Assembly: GCA_033032175.1 (NCBI GenBank)
Contig: CM065318.1
Span: forward strand, 15,004,001-15,068,000
Origin: Saturnia japonica
Lineage: Eukaryota; Arthropoda; Insecta; Lepidoptera; Saturniidae
Length of the DNA stretch: 64,000 nt
Direction of reading: 5' to 3'
In this document: positions 48,045-60,285 of the stretch, piece by piece
Numbering within the stretch: the first letter of the stretch is position 1
How the letters are laid out: each line of letters begins with the position of its first letter
The notes under the pieces: generated by a model
The model's input: the letters and a program-made list of their open reading frames with translations, nothing else
The model's database searches: none
What the model was told of the DNA's origin: nothing
Translations under genes and position numbers: made by a program

Positions 48045-49040
48045 TGATCATCATTTTGCTGTGGAGTTATTTTAAAACTGTGATATCTCCTAAGACATTA
48101 ATTAAAACCAAATGATGTAAAAGACAATAGTGTTCAAAATGAAATACTTGTGATGAATAACACTTGAAACTTTATTTATTTCGTTAAGGATTATTACCAT
48201 GTGTTTATAAAAACACCTTCGCAAATAATGCATTATTTTAGAACAAATTTTATTACTGTAAAAAAGATTATGGTTAAGGTTAGTTATTGTGAATAAAAGA
48301 CGTCCACAATATTTTAATGTGTGCTAAATTAATAGCGCTTGTTTTATTCTTGTTTCTTACAAAGTTACAGTAGTTCGTAGTAACAATGTGGTTTCTTAAT
48401 AACGTTCTTGACTGTAGTTTACTTGTAGATTCGCTGCTTGCTGTTGCTGGTGTTGTGTTTCTCGAACTGATCGCAGTACTGCCGCCCTCTCCGCTATATT
48501 TAACCTCACCCTTTGCCTCGCAACCGGTAGTGCGATGGATTCCGTGCGGGGCGTCGCTCAGCCAATGAGCGCGCACGCCCTGTGTGCGCGCTCTCGGCAG
48601 TACCATGAGTCACCATGCCAGATGTTCGGAGTCTGGCATGGTTCATCCTTACAACTAGTGAAATTTATACATTTAAACTTACAACTAGCTATATTCTTAT
48701 TCTAATCGTTTTAAAATACACATATTCACACATATTCAGTTCATATTATTATATCTATTCCTAACACGTATTTATAAACCTTATTCCTAACACGTATTAT
48801 TTCATTTATTTGTTCATTCTATACTATTAGACTATCGTTATTCGCTCGCCCCGCTCGCTGTCCGCAACAGTTAGTCAACCTTAAAAGATAGACATATGCT
48901 ATTGCAGACTTTTTGTTAGAACTTATTTAGATAAATAATGCGGTCACACATGATTGTTATGTAACTTTAACCATTTACGCAGCGCACATAATGGAAGCTA
49001 TCAAAAGGAATAAATTCTCCCCGTTCTTGCAACATTTTAC
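48045..49040 (+). repeat. Dispersed repeat, copy 2, split by an LTR
   Basis: Left part (48045-48270) and right part (48885-49040) together match 17285-17680. The gap is the solo LTR at 48285-48869. Confidence 0.6.
48285..48869 (-). mobile_element. Solo LTR
   Basis: 585 bp flanked by GTTAGT on both sides (48279-48284, 48870-48875) and inserted into a dispersed repeat. On the minus strand it starts TGTTGCGGAC, has a TATA-like TTAAATATA, then an ATCAGTT initiator-like site and AATAAA. It ends ATTCACAATA. A perfect hairpin (CATGCCAGA / TCTGGCATG) lies at about 48614-48641. BEL/Pao or Gypsy cannot be told without internal sequence. Confidence 0.55.
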
Positions 49041-50779
49041 AATTTTATATTAGCATCTAAAGTCAAACGGGCTTGTGACTGCTCCTCAGATTCTTGGCTT
49101 CTAATAATTTTCGCTAGATCACATCTACGCTTGCGAAGCATATCTGAAGTAAAATATATACAAATATTTAGTAATAAGAATAATAATAAACGAAATATCC
49201 CTATGTTAAACTACTATCTACCTACTAAGAATGCACAAAACTTCTGTATTTTACCTAGCAATCCAAATGAAAATAAAAAATAATAATAAAACATGTGAAC
49301 AAATCGAATTCGATACAGCGTAAAATTTCAATATTCACATACATGCGATAAACTCCCGCGAGCCGCGGTTAACAAAGCAGTAATTAGGCCGCAGTGCGTA
49401 GTTAAATAGTTTAAAAACACTTCAGCCAATCTTAGAAAGAATACTGGACTATCATTTCATAAGTAAGTATTAGAAATACAATACATTACAACAAACCTGT
49501 TGACGTTGACAACGCTGTCATTTCATAATTACTGCACATGCGCGTAATAAATCAACAAACGGGTTGGTATGGCAGTCGATGTCATTTCACCAATATCGCG
49601 CATGCGCATTTGGTGTATCCATATTTTGTTCTTAGAAACTTTCATCCCCTATTTTCTACCCTTAAAGTTTTATTTTCACTACAAAAAGTACCCTATGTCC
49701 TTTGCCAAGGTCCAATCTATCTCTATACCAAAATTCATCAAAACTGGTTCAGCAGTTTAGCCGTGAAAATGTAACAGACAGACAGACAGATATTAATATG
49801 GATAAACATGTAGTTAGTTCTGTATTTTTTTTCAAATTTCCCGATTGGCATACTTTTTTTAGGAACGGTACTGGCCGCGAATATGCTATTCACATTTTTC
49901 TGCCTGTTTTTCTGTTTGTATGTCCAGATTTAACTTGAAAACGGCTTAACCGCTTTTTATGAAATTTTGTACACGGAATGCTTATTATTTCATTGATCAA
50001 TTTATAGAGTATCAGAATGTTCAATATTACTTTTAGAAATCGTAAAATTTTTTTTTTTTTTTCAAAAGAACAAATTTTTGTTAATCCTTGACAGATTTTG
50101 ATGAAATTTTGTACACCGGAAGAATAAGTCATTCTATGAATGATGATGGGCTATGAGATTTTCAATAACACTTTTAGGAATCGTGAAAAACAAAAAAAAA
50201 ACCTTAATTCTTAATCGTTTTTGATGAAATTTGTATACATAATACATATACAATTGTTAGGCTATAAGGACCGTCAAAAATATTATAATTATTTTTTTAT
50301 TTTTTTATATCTTCCACTTTTGACAAAATTTGTATTTGAGCAAACTACGCGGGGCGGTAGTCATAAAGTTTGGCACGAAATGTACCTGCTTACATAGACA
50401 TGTACTTATATAATAAATAACCTTATTGTATGAAAAAAAATTATACATTTAAAATCTTTGCTTGAAAAACAATACAATTAACGGCACGTTATCAAATGAA
50501 TTAGTAGTATTTACACCAGCTACCAGTGCTTAAATATACGATCTCAGTGATTTGAATATTGATCGCAAATATTTTAACAACAAGGAAGTTTATGAATCAT
50601 TTTATTTTGATAAGTAACTGCGCATCATTGCGCACTTTATTTCGGGAAAACATTACAATAAGTAATGTTTTTGTTGTTGATAATTAAGTTAAGTTCATTA
50701 AGTTTTTGTCTTCCGATAAAAGTAAGTAAACCTGTTGGTTATTAAAAACGATTTGGTGTTAATGATAGCTTTAATCTAA

Positions 50780-51500
50780 TGCATATATTAGCTGTGCTCG
50801 CGGCTTCGCTCACGTGGACTACAGAATGCCCGCGCGAATCTTGATCCCCGCTTCCGGTTATTTTAAAGACAAAAATGCTTATTGTGGGTGTTCCTTAGAC
50901 GATAGACAGACATACTCTTGCTGACATTTTTGTAGGTTTTTTTAATGTCTGCAAAATTTGTTTTTATTTTGTATTCTGTTAGATAATATATCTTCCTCTA
51001 GTTTACTCAACTTAAGCTATTTAAACGCCCGAATAGATTCACCGTGAACTGGTTTTTTTTATTTGCGCGGAACCCTAATTCTTTTACTAAAATAAAAGTA
51101 GCCTAAGTCACTCATAACATCAGCTGTCAGCCAGTGAAAGTCTCGTCAAAATAGGTCCAACCTTTAAAGGAGCAAAAATAAAAAAAAACGGGGGGTTTTT
51201 TTTATAGGTGTTGCCACAAATGTAGTTCTTTTAATAACTACATATATGGGTATCGTATAAACTTTCATATGCATTTAGTGAAAAGCTGTTATTTTGACAT
51301 TATAAACAGACACTTCAAATTTATTAATTGTATATAGACTAGTTGTGTCTGCGGCTCCGCACGCGTTATCTACAGAATTATTGTTTATGAAGATATCGTG
51401 ATATATTTTTTTAGATAAGGATCAAGTGTCTAAGGAGTAAAATAAAAAAAAAATAACATGATCTATCCAGTCGTTTTAGCGTGATGCGCATGCAACGGCA
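50780..51500 (+). repeat. Two adjacent lepidopteran-type dispersed repeats
   Basis: The first (50780-51335) starts TTAGCTGTGCTCGCGGCTTC and is the inverted homologue of 45380-45820. The second starts TAGTTGTGTCTGCGGCTCCG at 51341 and matches 23930-24400 without its MITE. Confidence 0.55.
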
Positions 51501-51854
51501 AACGCCAATCATTTTATTTATACTAGCAGTCGCCCAATGGTTCGACCAACGACTTTTGTAGTATGAACGTAAACAATGAATATTTTATCACATGCTGTCA
51601 CTTTTCCTTGAGTGACAGTGTCAAAATTTTGGGGGGTCTATTGTCTATTCGCAGTATTAATTTATTTTATTTAATATATTAGTAACAGATATTATAGATC
51701 AATTTTAGCTTTATGCAATCCTTTTCCATATAAACTTAACTATACCAAATCTCACAGACTTCCGTGCACGCAATACACTTAAAAAGGATTCCGAAGTTTT
51801 CTTCTCATGTATTAATATAATGATGATGATGATAAACTTTATACATATAACGTT

Positions 51855-52080
51855 TGATGTTAAGTGGTATCATATGGCTCATGGTGGTAACACGCTAAGT
51901 CTAGTGGAGGGACTGGCTCTCAAGAGCAACTGCCGGAACACACCTATAGATGCCTGACGAAAGCTTCTCATCTCAACCTGAGGATATTAGTTAGTTAGAC
52001 GGTCATCAGATAAGCCCTTACCACAAATTGTGACAATGCTTTAGTTTTACCACGATGTTTTCCTTCTTGAAATTAAGCTC
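51855..52080 (+). repeat. Dispersed repeat (GGTAACACGCTAAG family), copy 3
   Basis: GGTGGTAACACGCTAAGT, ACTGGCTCTCAAGAGCAACT and the TTAGACGGTCATCAGATAAG part. See 6310-6450 and 30280-30530. Confidence 0.5.
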
Positions 52081-52777
52081 ATTCACACAGAGTAATAAAG
52101 ACCGCTCGCACTCTACTATACCGAATTCATAATTCAGTATTCTTAGTTTATCGGATAGAGCGACTGTCGAAATAAAAAAAAAATGTTTTCATGTTTCACA
52201 TTACATAGAAAATAATAATTTCTCTCATTCATTGTTTTTGCTTCATGTGACTGATTTATTTAGTTAAGCAAATTTTTTTTTTCCCAGTTGATAAATTATT
52301 AACAATTTTAAAACTATGAAGTAGTATGCAATATATACAGTGATGCAATAATAGTGATGATGATTTTGATCAAGTTATAGCAACGACCTCTAGTCGTCAC
52401 TCGACATTTTACATTTAAGTGACCGTAAACAATTTCTACAACTAATTTTTATGCGTCTGGAGGCGAGCCTTATATCGGTGTTGGCGATCACAAAAAATAC
52501 TACGTTTTAAAATTATAATTTTTGTCCGCACACGGTAGCGTGATGTTAAAAGTCACCTTTTCATGTAAGTTGTTCACTGTAAGTAGACTAGTTGTTTCCA
52601 TTATCATAATAATAAGGATTATCGAATTCTTAAAACACCTATTTGAAGTAAAGGCGGAAATATACATTTAACACGTGACGCGGACAAAACAAGGACAGAA
52701 CTATACTAATAAACCGTGATAGTTATATGAGTGCGACGTTAATCTTATGGCCATACAAATCAGTACAATTTGATTTC

Positions 52778-52808
52778 CACGCCACGTCGAGTCGGGTTGC
52801 GTGGCGTG
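52778..52808. repeat. Perfect short hairpin
   Basis: CACGCCACG and CGTGGCGTG with a 13-nt loop, in unique sequence. Function unknown. Confidence 0.4.
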
Positions 52809-52914
52809 TTTAAAGTATGTTTTTGGCTTAAAGGTTATACCCCGATTCTATACCATAACCTTACTGTTTAAGAGTGCTTTCTAAAATAGATGATAATATT
52901 AATTTTTGTTCTAA

Positions 52915-53150
52915 AAAAATCTATTATTTGCGAAGATGTTTTTATAAACATGGTATTAATTATTATAGTAACGTTATTCACCACAAGTATTTAATTTTTA
53001 AAGAAAATTGCCCTTCACATCAATTGACTTCAATGAAAATCCTATGAGATATCACAGTTTTAAAATAACTCCGCAGCAAAATAATGATCAAGTTCCGCGC
53101 GCGCATTTTCATTATGCGGAATGATATGGGAGGCAGGTGGTCATGTGGGG
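52915..53150 (-). repeat. Dispersed repeat, copy 3, inverted
   Basis: Reverse complement matches 17270-17480 (GAGTTATTTTAAAACTGTGA, GATATCTC, TTATTCACCACAAG region). Confidence 0.6.
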
Positions 53151-53779
53151 AGGGGAGGGCGAATGGTGCTCAAATGGTTCGTAGATAAAACAATGTTTCA
53201 GCTCCTTTAGAATTGTATTATATGTGCCTACGAGCCACTCTCTCTCTCTTATGTGACGCAGATGAAGTTGCGTGGGTTAGTTAGTAATATTATAAAGCTA
53301 AAGAGATTATTTGTAGGCAAGTACAGGATAGGCTACACGGGTGCGTTGCGTCACGCGCGGTGTTGAGTTGGTCGGATTAATTTAACACGGTTGAAACCGT
53401 GGGGCACAGCCTGTAGCTAGATAAACAGTGAATTTATGAAATACATTGTTTATCTGTACCATTAGTTAAAAGCATAAGTTAGTGAGAGGCGCTCTGCTAT
53501 TAATATAAATATATGCTGTAATCTAATCACGAGTTATTTTAACGCTTTACCAATAACGCGGCAACGTGACATTTTGTGAAGTTGTCGATTTACACGCGCG
53601 TCCTGTTATACGCGAACTAAAATCGATGTTGCATACATAATGTAACGAGGCTCGCTTCTGTTACCGTGACAAAACACTGAAACAAAGATAAATCTGACAG
53701 TTTTCGATCAATTTAAAATCGTGTTTTGCATATTTAGCAACTCGGAAACTCGAATTTACATACAGTACCCCTTTAGTTA

Positions 53780-55055
53780 TACAACTCTGTCAAAAATGTA
53801 CAGGGAAAAGATCATAATTATTATACAAAATATTAGATAATCATCCAAATTTATTTTATCGCCTTCAATGTATGCTCCTTCAGAAACGATACACTTATGC
53901 CAACGAATAATCCAATCATCAACATAACATAACATAAATCACGGCTATTTCCCAACAGGGTAGGCAGAGACCACGTCCTTCCAACTGCTACGATCCTGGC
54001 ATACAGTTTTCTATTTTTCCACATTCATTAATCTTTTTATGCATGCTCGTCGGTTTAGCTCTCGATTTGATCGATGAACGATCGTCTAGGCCTTCCTCTT
54101 CCAACGTTTCCTTTAACACTCGCATTATAAATGTTTAGTCATTCTTCTTTCTTTCATCCTCTCCACTTGCCCAAACCATCTAAGCATCCCTGTCACTCAA
54201 TTTCACTCCTAACATACCTCTTAGCGCTCTCATTTATAATCATTTCCAATCATCAAAACATTTCTAAATGCTTTTCTCGGAATTGACTTTAGTTCTCGTC
54301 ACGAATTCTCCTTTATGTCTTCTACCGAATTAAAACGTGTGCCAGGAAGTGATATTTTGGGTTTAGGAAAAAGAAAAAAAACGGCTGGAGCCATATCTCG
54401 TGAATAAAGATGGTATTTGTTGAGTTTTTTTACAAATTCGTTTACAATGATAGCCTTATGCGAAGACGCATTATCGTGGTGTGTTTCGTCGAATTTGTTC
54501 TCTCACGCATATGGCTCAAATAATATATTATATTTACCATTTGACCTTCCGGTAAGAATTCCGAGTGCACAACACCGCGATAATTAAAGAAAACAGTCAA
54601 CATGATTCGACTTTGGCGTGGTTTTTTCGGTTTCGGTTCAGTTGGAATTTTTTTTTTTTTTGTACTGACTACACTGTTAGCCTTAGGGGCCCTATCCAAA
54701 AACAGAGCCGCTGCGGCTTTTACAGCTTCACCGGACTTGTCTACAGTAGGAATGCACCACTTCTTGAGCTTAATGTTATGAACGATAGGTCAAACTCGTA
54801 GAACCTCAAGTCTCAGTCACCATTTTAAATTCGATTGTCATTGAACGTTTGGAATCGGAATTGACATCGTTCTAAAGATGTCCTCAGCGACTCTTATGTC
54901 GATTGAGTTTTTGGAATAAAAATCATGTCTTTTGGAAGCTAACCTGAGCGGCAACATGTTTCATGCCCAAGTGCATTATTTACAAATAATACGGATCGAC
55001 TTGTGAGATCGACAGATACCTTAGTTCAGCGGCTATCTCTTGCTTGCTTCTGACA
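53780..55055 (-). mobile_element. Mariner relic with nested insertions
   Basis: Same family as 10433-11607. The left end CTGTCAAAAATGTACAGGGA is present; the right end is lost. A transposase piece on the minus strand reads [13 protein letters not shown] and GVVHSEFLPEGQ. It is split by a LINE fragment (53923-54245) and by a partial hairpin-repeat insertion (about 54655-54750). Confidence 0.75.
53923..54245 (-). mobile_element. 5'-truncated RTE-like LINE insert
   Basis: 323 bp flanked by an 11-bp direct repeat CCAATCATCAA (53912-53922 and 54246-54256), so it inserted by target-primed reverse transcription. The minus strand shows a C-terminal piece, VKGNVGRGRPRRSFIDQI, and ends in (TATGT)n, typical of the lepidopteran endonuclease-RT family. 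Confidence 0.8.
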
Positions 55056-55059
55056 TGGT

Positions 55060-57040
55060 GATCAAATCATAATTCCTAGCAATTTCTTTGTATAGAAATG
55101 ATCACCGAGGACAATAATATCGGTTTTTATAATTCATTTAGAGTAGAGAGATAATAATATATTTTTATATAGAATCTATGGTTACATTTTTATATACCTA
55201 GGTTGGTTAATAAAAGGAATTATTCTGGCGGAATACTGATAGGTTATTGTATAAACAGATAGACTGGACATCTTTTGTTATGAGAGGTGTGCGCGAATTG
55301 CGAAACATATTAACAATATATTGTACAATTTCTTCCTTTGTCGTCTGTTGTATCAAATTATAAGAACCCTAAATAGATGACCCTATCTATACGTTTCACA
55401 TAAGGGGTAGGTCTCAAAATGCCACTTCTAAAGTTGAATACAAATTTACCGTTACAGTGTCTTTCAAATGTTTGCAAACCTAGGAGTTTAGGAGGTAGGA
55501 AGGAACATGGAAGGCCAACACATATTTACTTTTTCTGCTCTGACAGCCGCCAGAAGCGCGATTTGCCACCCAGGGTGCCATGCATTATAGTTACGCCACT
55601 GATTGTAATACATAATAAGATAATTGGGAAGATTTGTGGTCCACCTGGAAGACCAACACATGTTTTACTTTTAGGCACTGCTCTAGCCGCCTTCAAAAGT
55701 ACAATTTTTCGCCCCGAATGTCATCCATGCTAGTTACGCCACTAATTGTGGTATGTACATATAATGCGTGGAAAGTTTTCAATTCCTCTTAAATATCCAT
55801 TTAGATTTGTTTACGTTTTGTTGTTGTGGTCTATTCATGTTACAGATACATAATGCAATATACCGTAGTACTGCAGTCAAAAAGTAGAAAACAAATACAG
55901 ATTTTCTCCTTAAGTGAATTTATTATTTTGTTTTTCCATTTTAAAAATAAACCCTGAACCTATGCCCTAATTATTCCTTTGACCAAGACGACCGATCGCG
56001 ACATGCTTTGTACCGGATCTCTTCCCTGTATATATCTTATGCCGGAGTATATCGACAAAAAAGAAGCAAAATTATGTATATATAGTGCAAAAGTATATTG
56101 GCGGTGGAAATTTGGGGGATTAAAGCGGCTTACGTGCATTGTTACAGCAAACTGATTCTGAATATTATAAATTTCAATTATTAATTTAGTATCGAACTTA
56201 ATTCAATTTTAGAGTCAATAATGGTGGTAAAGTCTAAATAGTGAACACAGGTTATGTACACAGTGGCGCACTGCTGTGCCAACTTATATCAGTGGTACTG
56301 TAAATCCACGGCTTGTAGACATTTCTTATTGATGAGTCTAACAACATGGGCATATAGGTTTCAACCATAAGTCAGCAATATATATAATGTAACAATACGA
56401 TGAATATGAATAAAAATTGTCTTCAAATTAAAATGTCTCACATAAACCCACTAGGACCTTATTAAAGTCAACATAAAGTAAGTATATAGGTGGTTGGATA
56501 CCTACTTACAGTGGTTCAGAATACTCATAAAAGTCGAAGATCTTTGTTAATCGTTTCCGTGCGTTTTTTTTAAACGACAGGGCACTGGTCTTTGTTACCT
56601 TGACGCTTTATATGATATAACCTTCGTATATGTTAGCAACGATCATTGAACTCATAGATAATTATTAAAGCGTATGTATTTTTCAATCAATAAGTACATT
56701 AGGGAACAAGGATCAATGCTATTTAGGTGTGTCGAATGAAACAAACAATTTTTTTTTTTATTTTGCTCGACTCGTTTGATATTTTATCTGATCATATTTA
56801 TGTACGAAGTTTATGAATAAAACATGTAACATTTTATACTTGTTGTTTATTTTTACCTAATGTTCCAACTTGGGTGTCACTTTGAGGTCTTACCCGAGAC
56901 GTAATATCACATTTAAAATGTCATTATAAAAATGTTGTTTCCGGCGAAAGGTCTTTTACTTATTTTTCAAATAAAAATGTAACCTTTAGTCTATTTATCA
57001 ATATCGACCTGCTCTATCGGAGTGACCAAGGGCATGACGT
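55060..57040. other. Intergenic, mostly nothing recognised
   Basis: AT-rich. At 55500-55740 two diverged copies of a short segment occur (AACATGGAAGGCCAACACAT.. and CCTGGAAGACCAACACATGT.., each followed by GCC..ATGC..AGTTACGCCACT). A related end is at 46550-46590. No exon seen. Confidence 0.4.
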
Positions 57041-57520
57041 ACCTATTCACACATACAGCGACATTAATCCGGTGGACATATTATGTAATCAGGGTGCTTG
57101 AGGCTTAACTGTTCTGCCCCATTATGAGCACGCTGTTGGCTGACATATTCCATGTTAGTTTTAAATATCAAGGCGCACACTGGACACGCTAGAACACCAC
57201 TAACGTAGGTATAGGAAATGGCCACAGCTGATCGGGCTTTCACACTATCAAGCACGAATTTTCATTGTATCTCAAAATTAGACACCTTTTGCTGTACAAG
57301 GCGTCTCCATTCCGTTCTCCGTGCTGCTTGTATTTGCCATTGAGAGGATTCAACGTTGCAACGCTTCATATGCCTATTCTGAACGCCCTTATATCTATGA
57401 AACTGAGCACTACTTTTTCTCTTACCATATTGAAGCTCTGAAAAGAATATCTGCTTAGCCATCCTCTCATCGATCATACGAGATAAGTGACCATACCAAC
57501 GCAGATGTCGTCACGTGATA
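57040..57520 (-). mobile_element. Non-LTR retrotransposon C-terminus with zinc finger, relic
   Basis: The minus strand reads LRWYGHLSRMIDERMAKQIF, a YKGVQNRHMKRC segment and RRTEWRRLVQQ. After a stop it continues to a Cys2-His-type motif LACPVCALIFKTN..QQRAHNG. This is the typical end of an endonuclease-RT LINE ORF2. At least one in-frame stop. Confidence 0.75.
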
Positions 57521-58346
57521 TATAGCTCAATGCCTCCTAGATTCACATGCCGTACTATATATGTTTTTCGGACACGACCTGACCATTTGACATAAAAGAC
57601 AATTAAGATGGAGTTTGTCAAGATTGCGAATATTTTTTTGGTAGAATCATCTAATAGTAATTCAGTAGGTACTCGTAGTACAAAAACTTCATGATAAGTC
57701 AATGATACATGGCCCGCGGAGCGACGCGACCGTACCTAACTGGGTAAAACGATCGTTAAAAATATACGTAGTAGCCTCTCAGTAGTCTCTGTTAAAAAGC
57801 AGTACCTCGTGGTTGGCAATCATGAAAGATTTACTTATCCGAGAAATTAATTTAGTTATTACACTTGGGAGTGGTTTGCTTTAGTTTATCGCGTTTCGGG
57901 ATCATACAATCTATCTATATCCAGTGGCTGTGGTACCTATGTATTTGCAAACCGTCGTCAGATATAATATATAAAGTACCTATCAACAGATTTGAGAACA
58001 AAGCTGTGAAAGTATCATGCACACAAAAGTCATGATATTCATTTTAGAACTCACTAATTGAATTTACGCTTGTATTTTTGAGACTAATAAATCATTGGTC
58101 CATAATGATTTCAGGTACTTTGTTCAGTTTTTTAAATTATATTATTTGTGGAATATATGAACCTATGAGTATTTTACAAACCATATAAACTACTAACAGT
58201 GTGCCGCGGCTCCACACGCGTTTGTTGCGCAGTAATTATTTTTATCCCGTAATTTTAATTTTACTCATATTTATAAAACTTCCCGTGTACAGAACTTCAT
58301 CAAAATCTTTTACTACATCTTTTTAAATAATTTTTTTTGCTTTTTC

Positions 58347-59190
58347 TAAAAGTAATATTGAAAATTGTTATAGCCCATCAAATAAAGAATGACTTATAAA
58401 TGCTATTTCTAAAAGTAATATTGAAAATTGTTATAGACCATCAAATAAAGAATGACTTATAAATGCTATTTCTAAAGTAATATTGAAAATTGTTATAGCC
58501 CATCAGATAAAGAATGACTTATAAGTGCTATTTCTAAAAGTAATATTGAAAATTATTATAATCCATCAGATAAAGAATGACTTACAAGTGCTATTTCTAA
58601 AAGTAATATTGAAAATTGTTATAGCCCATTAGATAAAGAATGACTTACAAGTGCTATTTCTAAAAGTATTATTGAAAATTGTTATAGCCCATCAGATAAA
58701 GAATGATTTATAAGTGCTATTTCTAAAAGTAATATTGAAAATTGTTATAGCCCATCAAATAAAGAATGACTTATAAATGCTATTTCTAAAAGTATTATTG
58801 AAAATTGTTATATCCCATCAAATAAAGAATGACTTATAAATGCTATTTCTAAAGTAATATTGAAAATTGTTATAGCCCATCAGATAAAGAATGACTTACA
58901 AGTGCTATTTCTAAAAGTAATATTGAAAATTGTTATAGCCCATTAGATAAAGAATGACTTACAAGTGCTATTTCTAAAAGTATTATTGAAAATTGTTATA
59001 GTCCATCAGATAAAGAATGACTTACAAGTGCTATTTCTAAAAGTAATATTGAAAATTGTTATAGCCCATTAGATAAAGAATGACTTACAAGTGCTATTTC
59101 TAAAAGTAATATTGAAAATTGTTATAGCCCATCAGATAAAGAATGACTTATAAGTGCTATTTCTAAAAGTATTATTGAAATTTTTTATAG
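58347..59190 (+). repeat. 63-bp satellite array, about 13-14 units
   Basis: The unit is TTCTAAAAGTAATATTGAAA, then ATTGTTATAGCCCATCAGAT and AAAGAATGACTTATAAGTGC, then TAT. Units 3 and 9 lack one A (62 bp). Variants (CCCATT, AAGTATTATT, CAAATAAAG) recur in the same order in units 1-6 and 7-11. The flanks are one copy of the parent dispersed repeat. Confidence 0.9.
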
Positions 59191-59199
59191 CCTTTCAAT

Positions 59200-60280
59200 T
59201 GACCAATGACATAAGTATCACGAGTACAAAATTTCGTCATCGGTCAAGCCGATTTTGAGTTAAATCCGGATATATAAACAGACAAATTTTTTTTAGGTCA
59301 TATTTTTAAATAGTGTCCTTTATATAATACCTAAATGTGAAAAATATTACATGTACTGACATGACTACAAATTTATTAATATAGATAGCGTTTATAAAAA
59401 CGCCTTGTCAATCTCTTCTTGTTGTTTTAGCGCCGCAAAAGCACTTGCCAGTTTCAATGTTTTTAAGCATTCTCTAAAACCAAGAAATAACTTTTTGATT
59501 GCGCTCTTCATTTTATTGTGAATTGTGGATTACTTCAAATCAATTATAGTTGATACATCGAGGGTATGAAGCCTATAAGTACATAGTAGAGCTCGTGAGT
59601 TAACTCAACTAAATTTTTATTTGGTTATTTAAGGATTGCTTAAGAGTTTTTGGTGGGAACTTGATCTGTAGTACTGTGGATTTTATACAAATTCATAAAC
59701 TTACTGTATGTTGTATGGCCGTGACTTATGTAACATTGGAAGTAGTTGTCAATGTGTCAAGTAAATTAAAAATAATAAGTAAAAGCATGAATATTAAGTT
59801 GTGAAAAAGTCCCTGGCCACCATCTCGTTAATGCGAACTTTGAAGACTAGACAAAATAATTTTCTTACCACATAATATTGGCATTTAAATACGTTGCCAC
59901 TCAGTAAGAACAAAAAGAAGAAGAACCGCATAAAATACATTAAAAACTACTACATATGTAAGTAGGTATAGGTTAATTCATGGTAACATCACTAATTATA
60001 ATTTATTGTTTTGTTTCGCGACATTACGATCGAATCAATTACAGCGGGGTTTTGCTTGGGTCATCAAAATTTTTATATATATTTTCAAGTTAAACGGAAC
60101 GCATTCTAATTCGTGAGTGTTTAGTAAAATATTCAAATGTTAATGATCAAATGTTTAGATTTTTCTTACAAGTACCGGCAGAATTTCTAGCGAAGTCATA
60201 ATTACGCGGTTAAGTGTTACCATATTTCATCGTATTGTAATTTAGTATCGGGCGACTTTATGGTCACATGCTAGGTTCCA
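59200..60280. other. Intergenic, little recognised
   Basis: Starts with the remainder of the satellite's parent repeat (to about 59300), then a diverged fragment of the 4100 repeat at 59400-59480. The rest is AT-rich and unassigned. Confidence 0.4.
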
Positions 60281-60285
60281 AATAA

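Noticed and set aside
49538..49938. Overlapping plus-strand ORFs of 63-78 codons
   Set aside because: They lie over a dispersed repeat ending in the GACAGACAGACAGA run; no conserved domain.
58347..59190. Regular repeats considered as a CRISPR array
   Set aside because: Units are contiguous with no unique spacers, and the genome is an animal's; it is a satellite.
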